NCBI GenBank assembly: GCA_937868095.1
Contig: CALMLO010000014.1
Location: 124,001-188,000, forward strand
DNA: 64,000 nucleotides
Source: an uncultured Phycisphaerales bacterium
Lineage (GTDB): Bacteria > Planctomycetota > Phycisphaerae > Sedimentisphaerales > Anaerohalosphaeraceae
Reading direction: 5' to 3'
In this document: positions 46,837 through 55,779 of the stretch, in pieces
How the letters are laid out: every line of letters starts with the position of its first letter
Position numbering within the stretch: the stretch's first letter is position 1
Translations under genes and position numbers: made by a program
The notes under the pieces: model-generated
Databases searched by the model: none
What the model saw: the letters and a program-made list of their open reading frames with translations, nothing else
Told to the model about the DNA's origin: nothing

Positions 46837-48195
46837 TTATTTTGTTTTGACGATCAGGTCATAATCCTTCCGGCCGATTACGCGGGCTTGGATGAATTGT
46901 CCGGGCTCAATAGAAGGGCTTTGAATTAGGCAGACACTGTCGATTTGAGGGGCCTGACCGTAATAACGTCCAATCAGATTGCCGTTTTCATCTCTTCCAT
47001 CTGCCAAAACGGTTATCTCCTGTCCGACCAACTGCTGTGCCTTCTGGAAGGCGATTTGCTGCTGAGTGAGCATCAACGTATCCAATCGCTGTTGTTTGAC
47101 CGGCTGGGGTACTTGCTGCGGCAATTCCGCAGCCGGCGTTCCTGCTTCTGCAAAATAAGGAAAAGCACCCAGGGCGTCGAATTTGGCCCATTGGATAAAA
47201 TCGAGCAATTCTTGAAATTGAGCATCGGTTTCCCCGGGAAATCCAACAATTACGGTGGTCCGCAGAACAATATCCGGGATTTTTTTCCGAAGCAGGGTTA
47301 TCAAATCGGCCGTATGTTCTTTTGTATCAGACCGATGCATTGCCCGAAGGATTGTATTGTTGACATGCTGTATCGGAATGTCGATATAATGAACGACCTT
47401 GGGGCCGGCGGCAATGGCGTCTATTAATGGCTCATCCACAGCGGCAGGATAAAGGTACATCAGTCGTATCCAGCAAAGTTTGTCTATCTTTCCAAGTTCG
47501 TTTATCAGTGTTATCAGGCCGTTTTTTATGCCAAGGTCTCGGCCGTAGGAGGTGGTGTCCTGGGCAATCAAATTCAGTTCGAGAACGTCATGCTCAGCGA
47601 GCTGCTGGGCTTCCGACAAAACCCAATCGAGCGGTTTACTCCGGAATTTTCCTCGTATCGAGGGAATTGTACAAAACGAGCAATGTCGGCTGCATCCTTC
47701 ACTGATGCGCAGATAGGCCCAATGAGAGGGACTGATAAGAAGACGCTCTCTATCGTCAAAGATAGGGCTGTCGGCTTGCTGGAGAAAAGTTCGCCCAGCC
47801 GGCTTTTTATCGGACGATTCAAGCAGGGTTTGGATGATGGAGACGATGCGGTCTCTTTGACCAAGTCCTATAATGGCGTCAATTTGAGGGACTTCCTCAA
47901 GCAGGGCGGTTCCCATTCGCTCCGGCAGGCAGCCAGCGACAATAAGTTTGCCAAGTCGGCCTTTTTTCTTCTGTTTGACGGCCTGCCGAATCACCTCAAG
48001 GGCCTCTTGTTTGGCCGGTTCGATGAATCCGCAAGTATTAACAATCACAATGTCGGCCTGAAGGTCGCCGGTGAGGATAAAGCCGGCCTGCCCTATTTGC
48101 GCAAGCATCGCCTCGCTGTCCACGGTGTTTTTGGGGCAGCCCAGCGACACCAAGCCGACGGTTTTGGGTCTGTTTGAAATCGAACGATTGTTCAT
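46837..48195 (-). CDS. rimO: Ribosomal protein S12 methylthiotransferase RimO
   Basis: A 452-residue radical SAM methylthiotransferase. The N-terminal UPF0004 domain has VSLGCPKNTVDSEAML, VNTCGFI and AGCLPERMG, whose cysteines bind the auxiliary cluster. The radical SAM motif is CSRHCSFCTIPSIRGKFRS near residue 175. NLIAQDTTSYGRDLG and LRTTVIVGFPGETDAQF are RimO/MiaB blocks, and a C-terminal TRAM domain ends the protein (VIGRKDYDLIVKTK). SLGCPKN and the Q-D-T sequence favour RimO over MiaB. It modifies an Asp of S12 in the ribosome. Single gene, divergent from the secretin pair. Confidence 0.93.
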   Translation of the reverse strand: MNNRSISNRPKTVGLVSLGCPKNTVDSEAMLAQIGQAGFILTGDLQADIVIVNTCGFIEPAKQEALEVIRQAVKQKKKGRLGKLIVAGCLPERMGTALLEEVPQIDAIIGLGQRDRIVSIIQTLLESSDKKPAGRTFLQQADSPIFDDRERLLISPSHWAYLRISEGCSRHCSFCTIPSIRGKFRSKPLDWVLSEAQQLAEHDVLELNLIAQDTTSYGRDLGIKNGLITLINELGKIDKLCWIRLMYLYPAAVDEPLIDAIAAGPKVVHYIDIPIQHVNNTILRAMHRSDTKEHTADLITLLRKKIPDIVLRTTVIVGFPGETDAQFQELLDFIQWAKFDALGAFPYFAEAGTPAAELPQQVPQPVKQQRLDTLMLTQQQIAFQKAQQLVGQEITVLADGRDENGNLIGRYYGQAPQIDSVCLIQSPSIEPGQFIQARVIGRKDYDLIVKTK

Positions 48196-48351
48196 TTCAA
48201 ACAGGGTATCATATCTTTCCTTTGTTTCCTATGGTCATTTTCCTAAAAAGATTTTCTGCAAAAAGATTTTTAATTTTATAGAAAAAATGTTTTTACCGCC
48301 GATAAAAGAAGCGTTGAAACAGTGAAATAATGACAGAACAAATCACCGTGA

Positions 48352-50307
48352 GTGGGGATGACGTTTTTCGAAAAATATCGGAACACTTTTCGAAAAAACA
48401 GTTTGAGAAACGTCCCAAAAAGGATGTCTTTCATTGTTTGGCTGGGGTTGCTCTGTCTGGAGATGGGATGTGCCCGTGAAGAATCAGCCGACCAGAAAAT
48501 TCGGACATTCCTGGAGCGAAAATCAACAGAAATTGAATCCCGCCTTATTTTAAACGAACTTTCACAGGTCCGTGAAAATCCCCATATTGCCAACCCTCTG
48601 CCGGCGATGTATCGTCAGCCCCCTGTTCGGCTGAAGGTTCCCGATGGGATAAAACTTTTTTATTTTACCAAATACCACTCCTCCGGCGACCTTTCCTTCA
48701 AGAGTCAGGATAAGGTCAAAGAAAAGGAAGTTCACGCACTTGCCGGAGCTCTGCGAGACCTGGGCTTTAAAGTGAGCTCCAATCTCATGACCAATCAGCT
48801 GATTATCCATTGTGCGGATGATGCTGAATGTGATCAGGTTCTTGAATTTCTTGAACGCCTGGATGTGCCCCCTATTCAGGTCCATATTGACTGCCTCATT
48901 CTCGAACGATTCGGGGATATTACCATGGATTGGGAGACCTCCATGCTGATAGAGAATCTTTTTGGCGAGGAAGTGACCCTTGGGGCTTCCAAATATCCCC
49001 GTCCGGCTTTTCCAGGTGCTTCCCTTCGGGAGAGCCGCCGCTCGGAGTTTGGGATGGATTTCGGGTATTGGCATAAGAAAGGGGTCGATGGCCACCAGAT
49101 TCGTCTGATGGTGGATTTGCTTGAATCCCGCGGGTATTTGAAAATTCTGCTGAATCCTTCTCTTGAAACAGTAAACGGAAAAGGTGCTACAATCACCATT
49201 AGGGATAACGCTCCAATCGAACTGCAGGTTACAGCCAAGGGTGCCTCAGAACAGAACAACACGATTACCTATACGCTGACCGATTACAAATGGGTAGCCG
49301 ATTCTTTGACGGTCACCCCGCAAGTCTATGCAGACGGTTCTATCGGCCTGAAAACTTCTATTACCATCGGCTCAAAATCCAAGCCCGAAGGGGTTGTGCA
49401 AACCTCTATTATTACAGAACGCAAGATTGATGTGGAGGAAAACCGCATCGAACCTGGCAAAAGTTTGGTTATTGGCGGTATGCGCAAGAGCGAAAACCGT
49501 TCTGTTATCCGCGGCATTCCAGGTTTGAAAGACCTGCCGATTGTGGGGATCCTGTTTTCGAGCAAGGATTACGAAGAAAAAGCGACCGAAATCATTTATA
49601 TTTTGACGCCGAGTATCTCCTCGGGCAGCATTCCTTATGCCGAAGCTGCCCAGATTGTTCGCAGCAAATATGAAGCTCCCCAGCGAGGACAGACTCTCGA
49701 GGAAATTGTCGGCGACCTGATGGGTTCTGAAATGTACACCAATCTGCTCGAGAAGCAGGCGGCCGAGGCAAGGGCCTCTCTCGTTCGAGCTCAGCGGGAG
49801 GCTGCCCAAGCTCAGCGTCTGGCGGAAGAGTATCGCCAGCAAGCCCAGACGGCTCGTCAAAAGGCGGAGGAGTTCGAAACTTTGCGGAAACAGGCACAGG
49901 AGCAAATTGAAAAAGCCCGTCAGCAAATTGAGGAAACCCTTCGCAAAGCCCGCTCACAGCAGATGACAACAGAGGAGCAGCAGGCGCTTCGCCAGCAGCT
50001 GGAGCAGCAGATCGAACAGGCCAGACAGCAGGCCCAAGCAGCGGAAGCAGCAGCTCAGCAAGCCCAAAGACGAGCGGCGGAAATGGAACAGCAGGCCGCC
50101 CAGGCCGCTGAACAGGCCGCCAAGATGCGCCAGGAACAGGAACGGATTCAAGAAGAGCAGAAACAACTCCAGCAGAAGCAGGAACAGCAGCAGAGGCAAG
50201 CGGAGCAGAAAAAAGAGGAACAATCTCTCAAGCCGCCGACGGAAACGGAGACGGCTCCTACTGAATTTATTGAAAAGGAAGAACAAGGAACGGATGAACA
50301 GTCCTGA
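48352..50307 (+). CDS. Mini-secretin lipoprotein with C-terminal coiled coil (copy 1)
   Basis: A 651-residue protein (start GTG 48352; ATG 48358 is equally good). A basic N-terminus and LGLLCLEMGC form a lipoprotein signal (Cys40). One secretin N-domain-like unit ends NQLIIHCADDAECDQVLEFLERLDVPPIQVHIDCLI (in parts). The secretin domain follows with SRGYLKILLNPSLETVNGKGATI, ITERKIDVEENRIEPGKSLVIGGMR and PGLKDLPIVGILFSSKDYEEKATE. Secretins form outer-membrane rings. Residues ~450-620 are a long Gln/Ala/Glu/Arg-rich coiled coil. No ATPase, pilin or other secretion gene is nearby. A paralogue overlaps its end. Confidence 0.8.
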   Translation: MGMTFFEKYRNTFRKNSLRNVPKRMSFIVWLGLLCLEMGCAREESADQKIRTFLERKSTEIESRLILNELSQVRENPHIANPLPAMYRQPPVRLKVPDGIKLFYFTKYHSSGDLSFKSQDKVKEKEVHALAGALRDLGFKVSSNLMTNQLIIHCADDAECDQVLEFLERLDVPPIQVHIDCLILERFGDITMDWETSMLIENLFGEEVTLGASKYPRPAFPGASLRESRRSEFGMDFGYWHKKGVDGHQIRLMVDLLESRGYLKILLNPSLETVNGKGATITIRDNAPIELQVTAKGASEQNNTITYTLTDYKWVADSLTVTPQVYADGSIGLKTSITIGSKSKPEGVVQTSIITERKIDVEENRIEPGKSLVIGGMRKSENRSVIRGIPGLKDLPIVGILFSSKDYEEKATEIIYILTPSISSGSIPYAEAAQIVRSKYEAPQRGQTLEEIVGDLMGSEMYTNLLEKQAAEARASLVRAQREAAQAQRLAEEYRQQAQTARQKAEEFETLRKQAQEQIEKARQQIEETLRKARSQQMTTEEQQALRQQLEQQIEQARQQAQAAEAAAQQAQRRAAEMEQQAAQAAEQAAKMRQEQERIQEEQKQLQQKQEQQQRQAEQKKEEQSLKPPTETETAPTEFIEKEEQGTDEQS

Positions 50308-52198
50308 GATAAATAGGACGGCCATTGCTTTTCAGAAATATCGGCCTTTTGAATCCATTCACCGGTTCCGAAGGGCAATCCGAACGATTGCGCTTTTGAT
50401 AATTTTGGGATGTGCCGGCTGCGGCGGTTTTTTTGAGAAGCGCAGTACTGAAATGGAAGCGGCTCGTGTTCTCAAAGAACTGCGTGAAATTCAGGCGAAG
50501 CCCCAAATGGACAATCCGATTCCGGATCTTTATCTGCAGCCGCCCAGCCGCCTGGAGATTAAGGAGGGCGTGAAGGTCTTTTATTTTACTCATCATCATT
50601 CAGCTGACTATCTGGCGCAGCTGGTTCGCGAGCAGATGGATATCCAGGCCTTACCGCACGGGGCAACCAACCAGTTGATACTGTACTGCGGCGATCATTC
50701 GCAGGCCGATGCTGTCCTGGCCTATCTGGAAAAAGTGGATGTGCCTCCGGTTCAGGTGAATGTGGATTGTCTGATTCTCGAGCGATTCGGTGATGTCACG
50801 ATGGACTGGGAAACTTCTGTGTTTATTGAGAACTTTCTTGGGGAAAATCTGACCCTTGGCGAGAAGCTGGCAACTTTTTACGAAGGACAAAGCGGCGGCA
50901 AGCATTATGCTGTTCGAAATGGTCAACTTTTTGAAATTGACCCTGCGCAATACCCCGGCCTTCACTATCAGCCGGGAGAACTGATTGCCCTGGAACCGGC
51001 GTTTCCGGGGGCTTCGCTTCGAGAAACCGAACGAGCCAATTTTGGCGGGGATTTTGGCTATTGGATCAACCGAGGAAAGCCCGGTCATCAGGTCCGGGCA
51101 GTTTTGGATGTCTTGGTTTCTCGCGGCTATTTGAAGATTCTGCTCAATCCAACACTGGAAACTGTCAACGGCAAGCAGGCCACCGTAATGATTCGCGATT
51201 ATACCCCTGTCGAAAAGGTGAAAACCGGACTTGGGGGCGCCAGTGATGCGTATAATATCACGGAGTATGTTTGGGTAGAGGATACCCTTACGGTTACCCC
51301 CACGGTTTACTCGGATGGCTCGGTCGGACTGGCGACTTCAATTAAAATCGGTTCCCGCTCAAAACCAGAAGGGGTGGTCCAGCGTTCGATTATTACGGAA
51401 CGTTCCATTGAGATTGCGGAAAACCGGGTTCGCCCGGGCGAGAGTCTGATTATCGGCGGAATGCGGAAAACCGAGAAACGCTCCGTAGTGCGCGGAGTTC
51501 CCTTTTTTAAGGATTTGCCTCTTATCGGCTATCTGTTTTCGAGCAAGGATTTTGAGGAGAAAGGAACGGAGATTTTCTTTATTCTCACACCAAGTATCTC
51601 CAGCGGCGGCAAGCCCTTTGAGGTGGCTACAGAGGACATCCGCAGAAAATTTGAAAAGCCAACTCTGGAGTCTGCTCAGGAGTGGAATCTTTTGGAACCG
51701 TTCGAGGAGGGCTCTTACCGGCAGGTCATCGAAAAACGCGCTGCTGAACTTGAGACCCGCCGCGTGAAGGCAGAAGCACAGCGGGAAGAAGCATTGCAGC
51801 GATTGCAGGAGGAAAAACGTCATTTCCAAACTGCGGTAGAAGAAGCCAGGAAACTGCGTCAGGAAGCCATGACTTTGCAGGAGCAGGCTGCCAAGGCCCA
51901 GCAGGAAGCTCAGCAGGCAATAGAGGCAGCTGCGGCAGCAGAACAGCAGCAAAAAGCCCAGCAGGAGCAGACGACGGACCTTTCCGAAGCAGTTCAAAAG
52001 GCACTTGACGAAGCTCGCCTCAAACAGGCCCAGCTCCAGCAGGCCCAACAGCGAGCGGCGGAAGCCGAAGAAAAGGCCCGCCAGGAAGAGGAAGCCGTCC
52101 GTCAGATTCAGGGGGAATTGAAGCAGTTTGAACAGCAGGAAAAAGAATCACCGCCGCCTGGACCGGAAACAGCGCCTTCGCCATCGCTGGATAACTAA
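50294..52198 (+). CDS. Mini-secretin lipoprotein with C-terminal coiled coil (copy 2)
   Basis: A 634-residue paralogue of the upstream gene. ATG 50294 has AAGGAA just upstream and overlaps the preceding stop by 14 bases. Lipobox LIILGCAGC. Motifs run parallel to copy 1: PPVQVNVDCLILERFGDVTMDWETS (in parts), GYLKILLNPTLETVNGKQATV, VRPGESLIIGGMRKTEKRSVVRGVPFFKDLPLIGYLFSSKDFEEKGTE (in parts). It has an added ~45-residue segment (KLATFYEGQSGGKHYAVRN onward) before PAFPGASLRE that copy 1 lacks. The tail is again a Gln/Ala/Glu-rich coiled coil. Its stop touches the stop of the convergent glycosylase gene. The pair could form a hetero-oligomeric outer-membrane ring. Confidence 0.8.
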   Translation: MNSPEINRTAIAFQKYRPFESIHRFRRAIRTIALLIILGCAGCGGFFEKRSTEMEAARVLKELREIQAKPQMDNPIPDLYLQPPSRLEIKEGVKVFYFTHHHSADYLAQLVREQMDIQALPHGATNQLILYCGDHSQADAVLAYLEKVDVPPVQVNVDCLILERFGDVTMDWETSVFIENFLGENLTLGEKLATFYEGQSGGKHYAVRNGQLFEIDPAQYPGLHYQPGELIALEPAFPGASLRETERANFGGDFGYWINRGKPGHQVRAVLDVLVSRGYLKILLNPTLETVNGKQATVMIRDYTPVEKVKTGLGGASDAYNITEYVWVEDTLTVTPTVYSDGSVGLATSIKIGSRSKPEGVVQRSIITERSIEIAENRVRPGESLIIGGMRKTEKRSVVRGVPFFKDLPLIGYLFSSKDFEEKGTEIFFILTPSISSGGKPFEVATEDIRRKFEKPTLESAQEWNLLEPFEEGSYRQVIEKRAAELETRRVKAEAQREEALQRLQEEKRHFQTAVEEARKLRQEAMTLQEQAAKAQQEAQQAIEAAAAAEQQQKAQQEQTTDLSEAVQKALDEARLKQAQLQQAQQRAAEAEEKARQEEEAVRQIQGELKQFEQQEKESPPPGPETAPSPSLDN

Positions 52199-52864
52199 TC
52201 AAAAAGTATCCGCTCCGCTCTCGTGGGGCATCTCCTCCAGCGGACAGCCCCGGCAGGACGGCTTGGGCTTGCAGAACTCCTTGCCGCATCGCACCAGCAG
52301 GGCATGGTATTCATTGTAAAGGGCGACTTCTTTGGGCAGAGCGCTTTCAAAGAGGGATTGTATTTCAGCATAACCGTCCCCTTCGGCTATCAGATGATGG
52401 CGTCCGAGGATTCGGGCCGTATAGGCATCAACAACAAAGACGGGTTTTTCGATTGCATAAAGAAGAATGGAATCAGCCGTTTCAGGTCCGATTCCGCTGA
52501 TAGACAGAAGTTCTTCCCGCAGCTGCTCGGTTGGCTGGGTTTTCAGAGTCTGAATATTTCCGTCATATTTTTCCCACAGCCAAGTGATGAGATTTTTCAA
52601 TCGTTTGGCTTTGATATTGAAATAACCGGCCGGTCGAATCATCTCAGCCAGCTGTTCTTCCGGCACCTGATAAAGCCGCCGGACATCCAGTAGCCCGGCT
52701 GCTTTCAGATTGTCGATGGCTTTTTCTACATTCTTCCAGTTGGTATTCTGGGTTAAAACCGCCCCAATCATAATCTCCAGCGGGGTCTGCCCCGGCCACC
52801 AATACTGGGGGCCAAAGCAGGCATACAGTCGATTATAAAGGTCCATCAGAGTCTCGCTGCGCAT
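52199..52864 (-). CDS. Endonuclease III-like HhH-GPD DNA glycosylase, Lys-less type
   Basis: A 221-residue base-excision repair protein. PLEIMIGAVLTQNTNWKNVEKAI is the start of the HhH-GPD fold. The hairpin reads SISGIGPETADSILLYA, where endonuclease III has G-V-G-R-K-T-A, so the lyase lysine is replaced by Glu. The catalytic Asp is kept in VFVVDAYTARIL. A C-terminal CGKEFCKPKPSCRGC contains four Cys compatible with a 4Fe-4S cluster. This pattern fits monofunctional glycosylases related to MagIII (3-methyladenine). Convergent with the secretin gene without any gap. Confidence 0.82.
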   Translation of the reverse strand: MRSETLMDLYNRLYACFGPQYWWPGQTPLEIMIGAVLTQNTNWKNVEKAIDNLKAAGLLDVRRLYQVPEEQLAEMIRPAGYFNIKAKRLKNLITWLWEKYDGNIQTLKTQPTEQLREELLSISGIGPETADSILLYAIEKPVFVVDAYTARILGRHHLIAEGDGYAEIQSLFESALPKEVALYNEYHALLVRCGKEFCKPKPSCRGCPLEEMPHESGADTF

Positions 52865-52968
52865 TGATTTTCCTTTCCTGTGCGGATAAATTATCTTTAC
52901 TTTTCAGCAAGCGGATTTTACTGTTTTTCAGTTTTTGTGAAAAGGAAGAAGCCCTCACGGAACCTGAA

Positions 52969-53817
52969 ATGACGCGCCAAAAGCGAAAACGCCCGGATTC
53001 ATTTCGACAGCTGATGTCGTTCGTTCCTGATACCTATCTGGATCGGACCAGCCGGCCGATTTATGCTCTGGTATATCTGCTTGGGTTTATTCTGCTTTAT
53101 GAAGTCGGCACATATCTGATTGACCCCCAGGCCCTTTCCGAACGGCTGGCTCAGCCTCAGACGCGGGTTGTAGCGTTTTTGTGGGTGCAAAATGCCCTGG
53201 AATATCTGGGGTTTTCTCCCCGGATGATTTGGGTGGCGACCCCGCTGGTGCCCTTGGTGATTCTTCTGATTTGTCAGGCGACCTCCCGAAGTTCATGGCG
53301 GATTCACTGGCCTGATTTTCTGCCGATGACGGTAGAATGTTTGCTGCTGTCGGTGCCGCTGATTGTGCTCAGTCTTCTGCTCAACCGCTCGGCGGGAGTT
53401 GCGGCCAATGCGGCCTCGCTTTGGGGGACGGCGGGCAGCACCCTCAGGCAGGAACTCTGGCTGCAGATAATTACCGGCATTGGAGCAGGGATTTATGAAG
53501 AACTGGTGTTTCGTCTGATTCTGATTGGAATTTTGATGCTTCTTTTGCAGGATATTCTCGGTCTTGGCCGTCGGTTTTCGATTGCCGCCGCCGTCCTTTT
53601 GTCTGCCTTTCTGTTCAGCGTTCATCACCATATTTTTTTCGTGAATGGCCAGCTGGGTACTGGAGAGGCCTTCGGATTGAGCAAGTTTCTATTCCGGATG
53701 CTGGCAGGAGTTTATTTCGCAGTCCTCTATGCCCTTCGGGGCTTTGGGATCGCAGCGGGCACGCACGCCTTTTATGATATTTTAGCGGCGATGCTCAATC
53801 TGCTGGTGTTCAGTTGA
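52969..53817 (+). CDS. CPBP family intramembrane protease
   Basis: A 282-residue membrane protein with ~7-8 helices. The CPBP (CaaX protease and bacteriocin-processing) motifs are visible: GIYEELVFRLILIG (EExxxR), FLFSVHHHIFF (HxxxH-type), and GTHAFYDIL (His). An extension from TTG 52864 is in frame, but the basic start MTRQKRKRPDSFRQ at ATG 52969 looks natural. Bacterial CPBP proteins process peptides or serve in membrane quality control; the substrate is unknown. It lies head-to-head with the glycosylase. Confidence 0.85.
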   Translation: MTRQKRKRPDSFRQLMSFVPDTYLDRTSRPIYALVYLLGFILLYEVGTYLIDPQALSERLAQPQTRVVAFLWVQNALEYLGFSPRMIWVATPLVPLVILLICQATSRSSWRIHWPDFLPMTVECLLLSVPLIVLSLLLNRSAGVAANAASLWGTAGSTLRQELWLQIITGIGAGIYEELVFRLILIGILMLLLQDILGLGRRFSIAAAVLLSAFLFSVHHHIFFVNGQLGTGEAFGLSKFLFRMLAGVYFAVLYALRGFGIAAGTHAFYDILAAMLNLLVFS

Positions 53818-53943
53818 TCCTCTCGGAAAAATAAAAAATTTTTTCAATTTTTCTGCACTTCTTTACTTGTTGTTTCGTACAGACTTGCAAAAATTTGGTC
53901 CGATAAGGCAGGTTAAACCGCTTTTTCAGTATTGATAAGGCCC

Positions 53944-53973
53944 TTGATTTGTTTTTGCAGATTGGAGTATAAT
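53944..53973 (+). promoter_or_regulatory. Sigma70 promoter of the DUF2617-like gene
   Basis: TTGATT (53944-53949) and a perfect TATAAT (53968-53973), 18 bases apart, ~43 bases before ATG 54016. The rest of the 198-base gap (53818-54015) is AT-rich with no gene seen. Confidence 0.55.
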
Positions 53974-54015
53974 AGAGGCAACAAACAGGGATTTGCACAG
54001 AAAGGCAGGAAAACA

Positions 54016-54564
54016 ATGGATGCCCCGAAAACCAATCTGGCGGTGAGTGAATTAACATTTTCCCTCTTTCAGCGTCCGCTTCATCCAGAACTCTTTCGGA
54101 TTTATGCCCGCCGACATCTGAAAACCGAAGGGTATGAAATGCTCCTGTGGGCGACGGGTTGCTCTCACGTAGTGAGCGTTTTTGCGGCGGATGCATGCCT
54201 GACAGAATTGATTAGCGGTCCGGGACAGCCCCTCCCGCGCCGCGGTTTGATTGAGCGGTTTCCTTTTCGAGGTCCACGCACGCATAAGTGCACATTAAGC
54301 CGCGGGTTGAGTTATATGACCGATTTTCAGGTCGAAAAGATGAGTGCCAATCTTTATCGGCAGAGCCATCTGGATTTGCAGCGGTTCGCCCGAAATCGGG
54401 GGTTGTTTGTCGCTTTTGGAGGTGCCTCGGCAGAGGGGCTCGAACCATTCAGTTATATCGATTTTGAAGCACGCCGGGAAGAACTTCATATTCATGCCTT
54501 TCATGCCTTCCCGGAGCAGTTGACTATTATTAAGACCCAGTCCCTTTTCGATATGCACGGCTGA
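54016..54564 (+). CDS. DUF2617-like protein
   Basis: A 182-residue soluble protein. ATG 54016 has AGGA 6 bases upstream and follows a TATAAT promoter, so the longer frame from 53932 is rejected. It has LSRGLSYMTDFQVEKMS in the middle and a C-terminal ELHIHAFHAFPEQLTIIKTQSLFD, similar to the histidine- and proline-containing end I associate with DUF2617, a family of unknown function found in actinobacteria and planctomycetes. HIHAFHAF might bind metal. It has no evident operon partner. Confidence 0.6.
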   Translation: MDAPKTNLAVSELTFSLFQRPLHPELFRIYARRHLKTEGYEMLLWATGCSHVVSVFAADACLTELISGPGQPLPRRGLIERFPFRGPRTHKCTLSRGLSYMTDFQVEKMSANLYRQSHLDLQRFARNRGLFVAFGGASAEGLEPFSYIDFEARREELHIHAFHAFPEQLTIIKTQSLFDMHG

Positions 54565-54614
54565 GAAGCATTTGCTTTCACCAATGCACTGCCCGAATGT
54601 GTGCAGTGAGAGGG

Positions 54615-55622
54615 TTAAGAAGTGGGGGTGGCGGATGCACTTTGGCGAGCGAGTTCCTGAAGGACATCCATCTTGCTTCTGATTTCTGCGGCCATTCGGC
54701 TGTTGGGAAATTGGTTGACAATCTTTCGGCCGGCTTGCAGAGCGGCCTCCCAATTCTTTTCGGTAACCGCCATCTGAAATTCGACGCCAAGATTATGCAG
54801 TTTGGTTTTAAAGACGGTGCTGGCTGATTCCTGAAGTGCCAGCGCTTCAGCAGGTGTCAGGTAGGCATCCAGCTCTTTGAGAATTTCCAGACTCCGGTCG
54901 GTCTCCTTGTTTTTGACGGCTTTATCCCACTCGGCCAGCAGTTTGCGCTTGTACTCATTTTTCTTCTCTTGAAGTTTAGCCGGCATTTGGCGGGCCTTTT
55001 CAGAAAAAGAAAAAAGTGTCAGAAGATTTTCAATCTGGGCGGCTGCCTGGGCCCACAAATGCCGGTCCATCAGCTCATTGATGTGGCTGATAATTTGATT
55101 AATCCGCCCTTCTTCGGTTGCCTTGCGATACTTTGCAGCCATCTGCCGCAGGCGGGCTTCAATTTCTTTATAGCGGGGTTCTTTGGCCATTTCGTCGAGC
55201 ATCGCTTCGGCTGCTTCAAAGTCATGCTGGTGGACTTTGCTCAAAACCGCCTCACTCAGATCGATTTGTTCGGCATCGCGGAAAATAATTTCTTTGGCCC
55301 GGTCGCTCACGCGAACCGCCTGCGAGATTTTTAACAAAAGGGTTTGATGGCGTCCAAGGGATTCGAGGATTTGATCCATTTTCTCGATCGTGCTGTGAAG
55401 ACAGATGGTGAACTCATTCAGATACAACAGGGTTGCGATGACCCCAACACCGGCGGTGCTCAAAAACAGGAGAACGGAGGGAAATAGCAGAAAACTGAGC
55501 AGTTCAAAAATCTGGCTGGCGGCATAGCATAAAAGCGAAATGATAAACAAACTTATAAAAATTAAAAGCCACAGAAACCCTTTCCGATGAGCCGGCTGTT
55601 TCGTAGACAGTATAAAGTCCAT
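54615..55622 (-). CDS. Two-TM membrane protein with cytoplasmic helical (TPR-like) repeats
   Basis: A 335-residue protein of unknown function. GGAGAGGGAAA precedes ATG 55622; the frame runs further up but without a credible start. Two adjacent membrane helices (about residues 17-40 and 44-68: FLWLLIFISLFIISLL, LLSFLLFPSVLLFL) anchor an all-helical soluble domain with repeated units such as HQHDFEAAEAMLDEMAKEP, HLWAQAAAQIENLLTLF and KNWEAALQAGRKIVNQFP, spaced like TPR or SEL-type repeats. It may be a scaffold in the envelope. Convergent with the DUF2617-like gene. Confidence 0.72.
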   Translation of the reverse strand: MDFILSTKQPAHRKGFLWLLIFISLFIISLLCYAASQIFELLSFLLFPSVLLFLSTAGVGVIATLLYLNEFTICLHSTIEKMDQILESLGRHQTLLLKISQAVRVSDRAKEIIFRDAEQIDLSEAVLSKVHQHDFEAAEAMLDEMAKEPRYKEIEARLRQMAAKYRKATEEGRINQIISHINELMDRHLWAQAAAQIENLLTLFSFSEKARQMPAKLQEKKNEYKRKLLAEWDKAVKNKETDRSLEILKELDAYLTPAEALALQESASTVFKTKLHNLGVEFQMAVTEKNWEAALQAGRKIVNQFPNSRMAAEIRSKMDVLQELARQSASATPTS

Positions 55623-55779
55623 TTTCCCTCTCCTTGGAGGTGTTTTTCGGTTCCCTTTTGCACAGAGACCCCAATTTCCAAAGGGGATCCATCTAAAAAG
55701 AGTGTAGCCCAAGGGATAGTTTTTGTCAATCTTTCCTTCGAATAACCTCTCCAGCAGCCGGAGGGACCGGCAAAAAGAG

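Noticed and set aside
47590-48177. Plus-strand open frame of 195 residues opposite rimO
   Set aside because: It is the antisense shadow of a clear RimO gene; no recognisable motif.
48196-48351. Possible regulatory RNA or promoter cluster between rimO and the secretins
   Set aside because: AT-rich but no convincing -35/-10 pair or stable hairpin could be seen by eye.
53932-54015. Longer start of the DUF2617-like gene
   Set aside because: A TTGATT/TATAAT promoter lies inside this stretch, so it cannot all be translated.
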